From Thermoplasmata archaeon (GTDB taxonomy: Archaea; Thermoplasmatota; Thermoplasmata; Thermoplasmatales; Thermoplasmataceae): a stretch of 64,000 nt of DNA. The DNA is taken from positions 1 to 64,000 of the forward strand of contig JAJYRA010000029.1 in assembly GCA_021794355.1 (NCBI GenBank), in the 5' to 3' direction. Positions 25,962 to 34,404 of the stretch are shown one piece after another (position 1 is the stretch's first letter; each line of letters starts with the position of its first letter). A program made the position numbers and the translations under genes. The notes under the pieces were generated by a model. The model ran no database searches, was not told the DNA's origin, and saw only the letters and a program-made list of their open reading frames with translations.

Positions 25962-26300
25962 CATGTCCCCCACCCTCATATTTTCTATAAATGTTTGCAT
26001 GTCTTCGGTGCTTACCCTTTTCACCCTGGAAGCGCTTGATTCCATATTCTTTATCTTCCTTGCATTCAGTTCACTGTAGTCATGGATGAATTCCCTGCCA
26101 TTTTTCAACATTGAGTATATGGCGGTGGACAGACTTCTCGCAACTGCAACAATGGCAACGTACTTGTTTCTCCTCTTCATGATTCGAAGGTATTTTTTCC
26201 TGTATTCAGGGCGTCTACTCCTATTTTTCCAAGTGACTTCTCAGAGAAGTATGGATTTGAATATAAGTTGGTATATCTTTGCTTCAAGGATTCGTCAAAC
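25953..26300 (-). pseudogene. IS110-like transposase C-terminal relic
   Basis: On the minus strand a frame reads SRRPEYRKKYLRIMKRRN and then KYVAIVAVARSLSTAIYSML. The basic stretch followed by hydrophobic AIVAVAR is the C-terminal end of IS110/IS116-type transposases. The frame continues open upstream to about 26370 without a start codon and without recognisable upstream transposase sequence; the catalytic DEDD and serine regions are absent. It is a fragment, not a gene. A plus-strand ATG frame of 43 codons at about 26314 overlaps it and has no support. Confidence 0.6.
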
Positions 26301-26574
26301 AAGGGGTTGATAGAATGAGTGAACCAGGACAGATTTGTGCAAGGGAAAGTGAGGCTGTGAAGGTCACAAAAATAATCCTAGCTGCCAAAAAGGTGCGCAG
26401 GATAAGTAAGAATCAAAGAGCTTTCACAAATTTTTGGTGTTAATTGGGTTGCGAAACCTGATGTGCAAATCTTATTCGAGCATCTTTATCACAGGAAATA
26501 GATAAACAATTTTTTCAGTTCTCTCATAGATAACATTAAATTTTTTGTTATAACCTGATTTCATTTGGTGAAAA

Positions 26575-26799
26575 TCTGACATATCTCCCCCGCATAGAAG
26601 AGAGGAGTTTTTTGGAATGAACTCAGCAATAAGCAGAATGTTTTTTGCACTCTCTCCACTTGTGGGAACCAGTCTATTGACAATGTTCATTTTTGAACCA
26701 ATGCTGACATGGATCTTCCTCTCGGTTGTTTCTGTTGCCATTCTCGCAGGGATTCTGTGTATTTATAGGCAAATAACCAGAAAAGAGTTATCTACCTAA
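26575..26799 (+). pseudogene. C-terminal relic of an MFS transporter
   Basis: The frame reads SDISPPHRREEFFGMNSAIS and then RMFFALSPLVG, the loop 10-11 and TM11-12 pattern of an MFS carrier, and ends with ILCIYRQITRKE. It is open from just before 26575, upstream of the first ATG (26617), but is cut off by a stop further upstream. Only about 75 of some 400 residues remain. With the IS110-like relic it marks this stretch as decayed accessory DNA. The bases from 26800 to 27013 show no further gene. Confidence 0.7.
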
Positions 26800-27013
26800 A
26801 ATATTTCTTTCTGGCATTAAACCATTTCCTGTACAACATCCAACCAGATTTTTCCAATTTAGACTGAGCCACCTTTACTTGGCTGAGGGTAATCAAGAGC
26901 TTGCCCATATAGGTGGGTACTGCATGTCATTACATATAAGTAGGGAAAAATCGCTCAAGGTATCCCAAGATAAATTATCAAAGTTCACAGCTGTTTATGA
27001 AGGTAGCATTTAA

Positions 27014-27856
27014 TTACAGCATTGCCAGAAATTCGGAAACGAGCATGAAACCTCTCTGTTCAAAAACTTCCCTTTCCTCTTTATCAACTGGTTCCAGGAA
27101 ATCTGCATATAAAAATGGGCCTTCTGATTTTTCGCTAGAAACCATGTTGCCCATTCTTTTTAAGGATTCTTGGATCTGTGTTTCATCCACGAATGGTTTA
27201 AATGCAGTTGCAACCTCACTTACTCCATTTCCATAATGATCCAACACTGAGACTATGTCATAAGCATCTTTATGTTTATAGCGATCGCCCAGTGCGATTC
27301 CTTTCGTGCCAAGACACCCCACTACATCAAGCATTTTAAAATCAATTTCTGTCATAGCACCATTAGGCATCTCTCCTTTCATGCGGTACAGGAAATTATG
27401 CTGTAAACCCAATTCTGCTCCCAACATAGTGCGTGCCCTCAGATCAGATTGCACTCCTCTATGGCGATGTTCCCTTCCCTCTCTCAGTTCCGGAGACGTG
27501 AGAAAATCCACCGTTATATCTCTATAAATATCATCCTTTCCCCTGATACTCCGCTCAAATGTGAACTGCTTACCGGGAGTTTGTTTCCACCCCGTTTCCA
27601 TTATCAATTCCACAATTGTCTGGTATTCATCATCCTCAACACGATCGGGATCCACAATAAGATCTATATCGATTGAACCGACATGCCTGAAATTGTCTTC
27701 CGGTGTCTTGTGTGACTCTAATAGCAGATATGGCACCCAACCTCCAATTAAAACGATGGCTTCCTTGTAAGGCCTTAGTGTGCGAATTAACTCAACGAGG
27801 GCACTCTTTGAGGTGACGATTAATTGATCTTCAAAAATCCGATGAAATACGTGTCT
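27014..27856 (-). CDS. AbiEii-like nucleotidyltransferase (toxin), start unclear
   Basis: This is a nucleotidyltransferase of the AbiEii/AbiGii kind. The conserved LIGGWVPYLLLE and then HVGSIDIDLIVD form the GG...DxD core of the fold. Conventional gene calling would begin at GTG 27736, but that removes the GGW motif. The same frame is open and homologous-looking upstream to 27856, directly after the TAA of the AbiEi-like gene, and contains no ATG, GTG or TTG in those 120 bases. The two genes share one reading frame. AbiEii toxins of type IV systems modify tRNA or GTP metabolism; the partner is the antitoxin. I annotate the full open stretch. Confidence 0.72.
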   Translation of the reverse strand, partial: RHVFHRIFEDQLIVTSKSALVELIRTLRPYKEAIVLIGGWVPYLLLESHKTPEDNFRHVGSIDIDLIVDPDRVEDDEYQTIVELIMETGWKQTPGKQFTFERSIRGKDDIYRDITVDFLTSPELREGREHRHRGVQSDLRARTMLGAELGLQHNFLYRMKGEMPNGAMTEIDFKMLDVVGCLGTKGIALGDRYKHKDAYDIVSVLDHYGNGVSEVATAFKPFVDETQIQESLKRMGNMVSSEKSEGPFLYADFLEPVDKEEREVFEQRGFMLVSEFLAML

Positions 27857-28939
27857 TTAAGAGGTATCTACCTCACTGATGTTTTTCTCAAGAAGTTTTT
27901 CTGCCTGCTCTCGCCCACGAGCCGGGTAAGTGAATAGATCTATATAGAGTTGGATGTTACTAACCACTTTTACGCCCCTGATTTCCCGGAAATCCATAAA
28001 GATGCCATCGTCATAGGGCTCAAAAATCCTGATGTTGGCTCCAGATGTTGTTGGTCTAAGATCAAGTTTCCTTACCAAATTATCTATGTCGCCGGATACG
28101 TATACCCAGACATCGTTATACCTTACAAATGGTGATACCATAGATGCCCCAGCCATTCCGGTTAATGCATATTTCAAATCCAGTTCATCACCTACCTTGA
28201 CGACTTTTGATATTATTTCCTCCGGGTTTTTTGCAAAAGAGAAGAAACCAGTTGATCTGCTCTTTTCTACTGTCCAGTTTGATGCCCAATCCTTGAGAAG
28301 TCTTTTCGGATCTACTAGTTTAATGCTCTTATTTATTTCTCGTGAGATATAGCCTTTATCTTCAAGCTGATTTATGACAAAGTAAACTCCGGCAGGGCTC
28401 ATTCTACAGATACTGGCAAGTTCTGTAATCTTCCACTGAGTATCGGGAGCATTAAGGATTGTTCGTATAATGCGAGTCGCTTTGGGCGCAAATATGCCTC
28501 TACTGAGACGCCTCTCTGTTTCCCTCTCATTGTTGCTGATACGATCCACGAGAACTGAGCCAAATTTTAGATATACATCCCCTATTAAATCAATATAACC
28601 GATGTTTTCCGAGGTTAAAATTTCCCTTGACTTTTCACCAACATAAGGGGCAGCGAACACTGGGTATTTTTCCTTATCATTTCCAACCAATTTCCTTAGT
28701 TGATAAATGGAACTTTGGACAATTCGCGGCTCTCCACTGGATTTAACCTCAATAAGTAGGCATTTTTCAAGATCTCCAATTCGAGCTTTGACTATGACAT
28801 CAGCGCGACTACGTTTGCCTATTGATACTTCTAAAGATATGTCTTCTATGTTCAAATTTGGCAGCAGAATGGGTAGTTTTTCAGCGAGCTTAGCAATGGT
28901 CTCCCGCTCATTCATCGGATGATATTTAGTGGAATACAT
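27857..28939 (-). CDS. AbiEi-like winged-helix antitoxin/regulator
   Basis: A 360-residue protein with two parts. Residues about 20-120 resemble a restriction-endonuclase-like fold (ADVIVKARIGDLEKCLLIEV and KSSGEP). Residues about 165-220 form a winged helix (WKITELASICRMSPAGVYFV, LEDKGYISRE). The remainder matches the C-terminal domain of AbiEi-type regulators. In type IV toxin-antitoxin systems AbiEi represses its own promoter and antagonises AbiEii. A perfect 16-bp palindrome lies four bases upstream of the ATG. A second ATG at 28915 would place that palindrome over the promoter, as expected for autoregulation. Confidence 0.75.
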   Translation of the reverse strand: MYSTKYHPMNERETIAKLAEKLPILLPNLNIEDISLEVSIGKRSRADVIVKARIGDLEKCLLIEVKSSGEPRIVQSSIYQLRKLVGNDKEKYPVFAAPYVGEKSREILTSENIGYIDLIGDVYLKFGSVLVDRISNNERETERRLSRGIFAPKATRIIRTILNAPDTQWKITELASICRMSPAGVYFVINQLEDKGYISREINKSIKLVDPKRLLKDWASNWTVEKSRSTGFFSFAKNPEEIISKVVKVGDELDLKYALTGMAGASMVSPFVRYNDVWVYVSGDIDNLVRKLDLRPTTSGANIRIFEPYDDGIFMDFREIRGVKVVSNIQLYIDLFTYPARGREQAEKLLEKNISEVDTS

Positions 28940-28942
28940 ATT

Positions 28943-28958
28943 TTTACCAATTGGTAAA
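28943..28958. promoter_or_regulatory. Palindrome upstream of the AbiEi-like gene
   Basis: TTTACCAATTGGTAAA is a perfect 16-bp palindrome, and GGTAAATTACC overlaps it to form a second, shorter one. Its place immediately before the AbiEi-like start suggests an autoregulatory operator. Confidence 0.5.
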
Positions 28959-29013
28959 TTACCTAATTGTATTCAAAATGGATGTCGATTCAAAATATTA
29001 ATGGTTTTCTATG

Positions 29014-30288
29014 TCAAGCTTGAAGTAACCATTTCCACAGCGGTATTGCTTTAATAGCGGTCCCCTCATAACTGAAAATATCTTCATAATTCCACGTTAT
29101 CAGAATAAGTTTAGTGCAATGGAGCAGAGCCGACGCACTAATGAGCGATTTTATTTCCCTTTTCTCTATGTCATCCTTGCTTTCTGAGTATGTCACATTG
29201 ATAAGCTCTTTCACATCTATTCCTGATTTTAAAACGAAGTCAACTTCATGATCGTTGTAGTCCTTGAAGTAATATATTTCCAAGTTTCCCATAAAATAGC
29301 TTCTCCTCCTCAAAAGATCAATGTAGACGATGTTTTCCATCATATTCCCAATGTTTTCGGTTGATCTTGATGATGCATGATTGATCATGCCGGTATCAAT
29401 GCAGTATGTTTTCTTTACGCTTTTCTCTATTTCCTTTGGCTTGAATGAAAATTTCTTCAGTTGAAGAATCAGGTAGGACTCTTCCAGATACGATAAATAG
29501 TTTTTTGCTGTGTGGTCGCTTTTCAATCCAAAATCATTCTTTATTTTATTATAGCTTACGTATTTCCCGGCATTTCCGATCATGGTCATGGCTATCTCCC
29601 TGAAAGTGCTCTTATACGATATGTTGAACCTGGAAATTATGTCCTTTTCCACGAGGTCGTCATATAAACTCTTAAGGTAAGGCCCTGGGCTCTCCCCGCT
29701 CACTACTTCCGGGAATCCGCCATTGTTCTTGTAATTGTCTAGCTCATGCTTAATCAAATTCTCATCCCTTGTTGTTTCCGGGTTTCGATTAATCTTCTTT
29801 GAAATTAAGTGTTCCCTGAAACTGAAAGGGAAAATTTCAAGCGGAATATGCCTTCCTGTGAGATGTGTAGATAGCTCCTTACTCAACAACCTGGAGCTTG
29901 AACCCGTAAGAAATACATTATAACCATTCCTGTGCAGCTTGTTTACAAATAATTCCCATCTATCCACATTCTGAATTTCATCAAGAAAAATTATATTGAA
30001 CCTCCCGTTAAGTTCAACCAACATTGAAAGTATATCGTCAGGATCGGCGTTCAGAAGAATTCTCTCATCAAAATTTACATATCCCACATTTTTTCCTGAA
30101 AGCATTGAAGCCGTAAACGTTGATTTTCCAGACCGCCTCACTCCAACAATGGTCTTGATTAAAGTGCTCTTTTCGTAGATTTCATAGTTCTTGCTGAACT
30201 CACGCTCAATATAGTTATCCTTGTGGATAATATGCTGGAATTCTCCCTGTTGGTCCCGAAGTATAGTCTTCACATTCATTGCATTCAT
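29014..30288 (-). CDS. DUF4143-type AAA ATPase
   Basis: A 424-residue ATPase of the AAA_14/DUF4143 type. Walker A is GVRRSGKSTF, Walker B is IIFLDEIQN, sensor 1 is LTGSSSRLLS, followed by TGRHIPLEIFPFSFREHL. The C-terminal DUF4143 part includes YFKDYNDHEVDFVLKSGIDV, which carries an endonuclease-like D-E/D-x-V pattern. Family members are abundant in archaea; their function is unsettled, and many lie near mobile DNA. ATG 30288 is preferred over the TTG at 30354: a TATA-like TTAATACTAAAC lies about 20 bases before it, and a palindrome covers the TTG. Confidence 0.85.
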   Translation of the reverse strand: MNAMNVKTILRDQQGEFQHIIHKDNYIEREFSKNYEIYEKSTLIKTIVGVRRSGKSTFTASMLSGKNVGYVNFDERILLNADPDDILSMLVELNGRFNIIFLDEIQNVDRWELFVNKLHRNGYNVFLTGSSSRLLSKELSTHLTGRHIPLEIFPFSFREHLISKKINRNPETTRDENLIKHELDNYKNNGGFPEVVSGESPGPYLKSLYDDLVEKDIISRFNISYKSTFREIAMTMIGNAGKYVSYNKIKNDFGLKSDHTAKNYLSYLEESYLILQLKKFSFKPKEIEKSVKKTYCIDTGMINHASSRSTENIGNMMENIVYIDLLRRRSYFMGNLEIYYFKDYNDHEVDFVLKSGIDVKELINVTYSESKDDIEKREIKSLISASALLHCTKLILITWNYEDIFSYEGTAIKAIPLWKWLLQA

Positions 30289-30339
30289 AACACGAAGTTT
30301 AGTATTAATCTTCGCATTATCAGTGCAAATAATGCCAAC

Positions 30340-30355
30340 ATTGGTTATAACCAAT
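30340..30355. promoter_or_regulatory. Palindrome upstream of the DUF4143 ATPase
   Basis: ATTGGTTATAACCAAT is a perfect 16-bp palindrome 52 bases upstream of the preferred ATPase start. It shares the half-sites TTGGT and ACCAA, in inverted order, with the palindrome at 28943-28958. Confidence 0.4.
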
Positions 30356-30442
30356 CACTAAAAAACAGATTTAAGAGGGTGGGACGTAATTATTTTTTAC
30401 CTTTTTCCTGATTTGTTCAAGTATTTTTGTAGAGTTGAGTCG

Positions 30443-30628
30443 CTATTCCCTGTCCATCTCCCCTTCTGATTTTGTGATTATTACGTATACTCTCTTGCCC
30501 AGGTACCTTCTGGGCACATCTGCCTTTGCAGATGTCCCCTGCTTGGTTACTGTCCTTTCCAGTATGCCTTCTATTTTATCGTCTGTTATGCTCAACCTGT
30601 TATCAAGGACAAAGACTTTCCTGCTCAC
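30443..30628 (-). CDS. DUF2080-like transposon-associated small protein
   Basis: A 61-residue protein, GTG start, reading KIEGILERTVTKQGTSAKAD and then VPRRYLGKRVYVIITKSEGE. The pattern VTKxGxxAxxxVPxxYxGKxVxVI matches DUF2080 proteins, small SpoVT/AbrB-like swapped-hairpin proteins encoded by archaeal transposons. They probably bind DNA and regulate their element. No transposase is left next to it. A degenerate second copy on the opposite strand lies 75 bases away. Confidence 0.65.
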   Translation of the reverse strand: MSRKVFVLDNRLSITDDKIEGILERTVTKQGTSAKADVPRRYLGKRVYVIITKSEGEMDRE

Positions 30629-30703
30629 ATGGAGTTACCGCAACAATCAATATAAGTATGTCTATAGACATGCTCTTATTAATGCAGGTCATACAGTATA
30701 GAA

Positions 30704-30862
30704 ATGGTGAAGATAGAGGAAAAAACAGAGATCACAGTGAAGGGAATATAGGGATTTGTTGAGAGGAGAGTCACAAAGTTTGGATCAGGCGCAAAGGTAG
30801 ACTGCCCCAAGGAATTCCTTGGTGGGAGGGTTTATCTTATAATAACTCGGAACAAGGAATAG
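30704..30862 (+). pseudogene. Second DUF2080-like copy with a nonsense codon
   Basis: From ATG 30704 the frame reads MVKIEEKTEITVKGI, then a TAG at 30749-30751, then GFVERRVTKFGSGAKVDCPK and EFLGGRVYLIITRNKE. It aligns throughout with the intact copy at 30443-30628, so a single nonsense mutation broke it. The bases from 30863 to 31138 show nothing further. Confidence 0.7.
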
Positions 30863-31138
30863 TGTCCCACACTCGCTGGATCGCTGATAATTGCCGGTTT
30901 GTGAGCGTAGTGAGTAAAATCAATGAAAAAGTTAGGTGATTAAGGTATTAATCTTCTAACAATCTCCCAACGCGTGTGTATAATTCTGCTCCAAAATAAG
31001 CAGCCCAAATAAAAAATATATTTTTCCGATGTTAAGGAGTCAGTTTTTGTTTTCATCGTATGATGTGATGGAGCTCGCTTCTTCGTTCAATCAAGAGACG
31101 TATCAAAGTTAATTAAGATTGGATCATTTGTTCATTCA

Positions 31139-31840
31139 ATGGAAATCAACCTAGATGCGGTTCTATTAGAATTGTCTAAATCAAGACCTATTTTTCACGG
31201 TGAATCCGATTTTCAATTTTCTTTGGCATGGAAGATCAAATCTATGTCTCCCGAGATTGAAGTTCGCTTAGAAGTCCCGTTTTTGGGTATTGATCAGCGA
31301 CGAATACGTTTGGATATACTATGCAAAGACCAAAATGGAACTTCGTATGGGATCGAACTGAAATATTTTACAAGAAAACTTGTCACACAATGTGGCGATG
31401 AATCATTCAAGTTAAGAGATCGGGGTGCAATCGACCACCAATGTTTTGATTCCATCAAAGACATCCAGCGGCTGGAAGGTTTGGTTGACTCTGACAAGAT
31501 CTCTGTTGGTTACACTGTTTGGCTGACCAATGACAAGTCAATATGGGAGAGAAGTTGGGAGAGAAGTAAAAAAAGTGCATTCTACGAACAATTCAGGCTT
31601 TTTGAGGGTCGAGAAATTAAAGGTAGAATGGACTGGGGTGAGGGGACAAGCCTTGGCACAAAAAAGGGGAGAAACTACTCACTGAGTTTGATAGGGACTT
31701 ATAAGATTGCTTGGTACGATTATAGTAACATGGATAAGTGCTTCAAAAGTGGATATAACGGCAACGATCTCTTCAGATATTCACTAACGAGGATTTCTAA
31801 TAACCGTAAAAATGGAATCTTTCAATTCATTGACTCTTGA
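31139..31840 (+). CDS. PD-(D/E)XK nuclease-like protein
   Basis: A 233-residue protein with a PD-(D/E)XK pattern: Glu22 in FHGESDFQFSLAWKI, Asp59 in RLDILC, and Glu73-x-Lys75 in YGIELKYFTRK. This is the nuclease core seen in restriction and transposon-defence enzymes. The DNA target is unknown. It sits in the accessory island with the AbiE-like pair, so a defence role is likely but not shown. The last 17 residues (RISNNRKNGIFQFIDS and stop) are encoded by the 133-bp repeat element, so the native C-terminus was probably replaced. Confidence 0.6.
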   Translation: MEINLDAVLLELSKSRPIFHGESDFQFSLAWKIKSMSPEIEVRLEVPFLGIDQRRIRLDILCKDQNGTSYGIELKYFTRKLVTQCGDESFKLRDRGAIDHQCFDSIKDIQRLEGLVDSDKISVGYTVWLTNDKSIWERSWERSKKSAFYEQFRLFEGREIKGRMDWGEGTSLGTKKGRNYSLSLIGTYKIAWYDYSNMDKCFKSGYNGNDLFRYSLTRISNNRKNGIFQFIDS

Positions 31841-31921
31841 TGAAAAAGGCGTATCCGTCTGTGTTAGGGGAAACCTATCAGGTTAGGGTTCTTCAGGATA
31901 CTTGGGTTTTTAGAAATCGTC
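31789..31921 (+). mobile_element. 133-bp MITE-like element, copy 1
   Basis: The element begins GAGGATTTCTAATAACC and ends GGTTTTTAGAAATCGTC; the ends are 17-bp inverted repeats with three mismatches. Two other copies of exactly 133 bp are at 41607-41739 (reverse) and 51918-52050. It provides the 3' end of the nuclease-like gene and overlaps the stop codon of the convergent radical SAM gene. Confidence 0.85.
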
Positions 31922-33050
31922 AATAGGAGTTTATCGTTTTATTGAAAGCATTTTTCTGTCTCACTGGAATATAAAGGCACATGGGATCTGATTCCAGGTA
32001 ATTTCCCGTTTCATGATATGCCCTGGCTCTCGATCCGCCACAGTCTAAATTAAATTCACAGTTTGAACACTTTCCCACAAGATTTTTTGGATCCAATAAA
32101 TTGCCTAAAACATCGCTGTCCTTAACAATATCACCTATTTTATTTATTTTCACGTTTCCTAGCTTTAAATCAAACAATCCGGAAACATACACATTGCCTG
32201 TGGAGGACAAAAATAGAGTTCTAGTCTTTCTTGAATTCTGTTTCCTTGAAGGTATTTCCAAACTCATCAGATCGAGTCCACAAAGACGTCGAGTTTCTTT
32301 CACAAGTTCTCTGAAAATTTCTCCACCCTCAACCCTTCCCTCTTCAATGACCTGGGCTTCAATGCGTTTTATTTCTGGTGCTTCCACTGTCCTTATGGAG
32401 TATCCACCCAGTTTAAGAAGATAAAGATATTTCAACACTTCTTCAGAATCAATAGAGGATATGGGCTCCTCATTGGCTCCCCTTCCTGTTTTTATCAGGA
32501 AGAAAAGTTCCCATGTCCTGATTCCAAGTTTGTTTAATGTGTAAAGTACAAAGGGCAATTCCATCATGTTTCTTCGCATGATGGTTGTGTTTATCTGCAA
32601 CTTTAAGTCTTCAGCTCTTATCATACTTGCAATTTCCACAGTTTTCCTGAAGGAACCTTTCATATTTCTTATATGATCATGAGTTGAAGGGGACCCGTCA
32701 ATAGATAGGGATATGGATTTTACACCATTTTCTTCCATCGAAAAAAGCGTTTCTGGATTAAGCTTGTCTCCTGCAGACATACTGACAGAAAAGTTCAAGT
32801 CGAGATGGGTAGCATCTGCCATAATCCCATTAAAATCTGGGTGCATAAGCGGATTTCCACCTGTGAAGACAATATGGGGCTTTCTTGGAAAGGACTGGGA
32901 TATATTTTCCAAAACGCTCTTAATCATCGGTCTCCTCATTTCATCATCCCCAAATTTTTCTATGGACGAAGCCCTGCAATGGATACACTTATAATCGCAG
33001 GCTTTTGTTAATTCTATAAAAAATAAATCCGGGATATAGTTCTGATCCAT
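31920..33050 (-). CDS. Radical SAM/SPASM protein
   Basis: A 376-residue radical SAM enzyme. Cys18, Cys22 and Cys25 (ACDYKCIHC) bind the [4Fe-4S] cluster that cleaves AdoMet. A C-terminal SPASM-type region has CSNCEFNLDCGGSRARAYHE and PMC for an auxiliary cluster. The ELTKACxxxCxHCRA start resembles the AhbC/AhbD and TIGR04053 groups, so a role in alternative heme synthesis is possible, as is peptide modification; I cannot decide. The stop codon straddles the edge of the 133-bp element. The start faces rmuC across a short AT-rich spacer. Confidence 0.78.
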   Translation of the reverse strand: MDQNYIPDLFFIELTKACDYKCIHCRASSIEKFGDDEMRRPMIKSVLENISQSFPRKPHIVFTGGNPLMHPDFNGIMADATHLDLNFSVSMSAGDKLNPETLFSMEENGVKSISLSIDGSPSTHDHIRNMKGSFRKTVEIASMIRAEDLKLQINTTIMRRNMMELPFVLYTLNKLGIRTWELFFLIKTGRGANEEPISSIDSEEVLKYLYLLKLGGYSIRTVEAPEIKRIEAQVIEEGRVEGGEIFRELVKETRRLCGLDLMSLEIPSRKQNSRKTRTLFLSSTGNVYVSGLFDLKLGNVKINKIGDIVKDSDVLGNLLDPKNLVGKCSNCEFNLDCGGSRARAYHETGNYLESDPMCLYIPVRQKNAFNKTINSY

Positions 33051-33216
33051 AAAATGATAATTAGGTAATTAAATATGAAATCATACCCCTACATATTAGC
33101 GTGAAATTCAAAACCATGACTTCAAATCTTAAAATAAATTTTTAAAAACTTACAGCGGAGCTACAGATCGTGGAAAATAATGGATAAAAATTTAAATGTC
33201 ATACACATGTCATACC

Positions 33217-34404
33217 ATGGATTCTCTGGAAATATTCCTTTCTGGTTTTCTTTCAGGATCTATTATTTTCATTGTGATTACGTATTTAATAGCTGCAAGG
33301 ACACATAGAATGGACATATTCAGGAATAGAGATATTATAAAATCCATTTCCATGGATGTCCTGAAAGAATCGACAGATCAGAACATCAAGGTTTCCGAGA
33401 ATGTACTGAAAAATGTCACAACGAACACTGCCGGTGTTCTGGAAGAAAAGAAGGCTGAACTGAAGTCCATAATTGACCCCCTGAGAATGGAACTGGATAA
33501 TTATCGTAAGGGAATAGAAAATATGGAAAATATCAGGCGTGAGGATTACGGTAACATAAAGCAATTTCTTCACAGCCTGGGAGAAATAACGTCTAAGATT
33601 CGCGACGAAACAATCTCAATGAACCAGATGCTTAAAAATTCACAGAGCAGGGGGAGATGGGGAGAAATCACGTTAAGGAGAATAGTCGAAAGTGCAGGAT
33701 TGGTTGAACATATTGATTTTGATCAGCAAGTTCATATCGATAGCGGTGAAAGACCAGATATGGTTATCCATCTTCCCGGTAATAAAGACGTTATCGTTGA
33801 CTCAAAGGCCCCCTACAAGAAATTTATGGAATCCCATGAGGTCGAAGACCAGGACCAGAGAGAGAAAATTTTGAAAGAGTATGCCTTTGATTTGAGGAGA
33901 CAGATTAAAAACCTAAGTTCCAAAGATTATTCCCGAAAAATGGAGTTTTCTTATGAATTTATTGTGATGTTTCTTCCCCAGGAGAATATGCTGCAGAGTG
34001 CCATGAGTTATGATCAGGAACTGGTGGATTATGCCATATCAAACAAAATAGTCATGGCCACACCCCTAACCTTTTTTGCTCTTCTTAAGGTTATTCAGAT
34101 GTCGTGGAAAGAAGATTCCATGATCAGGAATTCAGGAAATCTGGTGAAGTTATCAGGAATAGTTTATGAAAGAATATCCGGCATGTATGAAAGGATCAAT
34201 AAGGCAGGAAAGGACATCAACACATTAATCAGGGATTATAACTCTCTGATAAGCTTCAGTGAGAGCAGGGTATTGCCTTCCCTGAAAAAAATGAACCAGA
34301 TAGGAGAATTAAGCAGATCGAACGTTGAAATTTCCTTTGATGTTGATGAATACGTCAGGGAACCGTCAGAGGAAAAATGGAAAGTTGAAGATGGTAAATC
34401 CTGA
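33217..34404 (+). CDS. rmuC: RmuC-family DNA recombination protein
   Basis: A 395-residue protein from the preferred ATG 33217 (the frame is open to 33196). One N-terminal TM helix (residues about 4-24) precedes a long coiled coil to about residue 130. The RmuC core follows: SRGRWGEITLRRIVESAGLV, RPDMVIHLPGNKDVIVDSKAP, and FLPQENMLQSAM. RmuC proteins have a PD-(D/E)XK-like nuclease core and limit inversion recombination in E. coli. A TATA-like AAAATTTAAAT 20-30 bases upstream of 33217 suggests a leaderless transcript. Confidence 0.9.
   Translation: MDSLEIFLSGFLSGSIIFIVITYLIAARTHRMDIFRNRDIIKSISMDVLKESTDQNIKVSENVLKNVTTNTAGVLEEKKAELKSIIDPLRMELDNYRKGIENMENIRREDYGNIKQFLHSLGEITSKIRDETISMNQMLKNSQSRGRWGEITLRRIVESAGLVEHIDFDQQVHIDSGERPDMVIHLPGNKDVIVDSKAPYKKFMESHEVEDQDQREKILKEYAFDLRRQIKNLSSKDYSRKMEFSYEFIVMFLPQENMLQSAMSYDQELVDYAISNKIVMATPLTFFALLKVIQMSWKEDSMIRNSGNLVKLSGIVYERISGMYERINKAGKDINTLIRDYNSLISFSESRVLPSLKKMNQIGELSRSNVEISFDVDEYVREPSEEKWKVEDGKS

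Noticed and set aside
26314-26445. Plus-strand 43-codon frame rich in Lys/Arg
   Set aside because: It overlaps the IS110-like relic and has no family resemblance.
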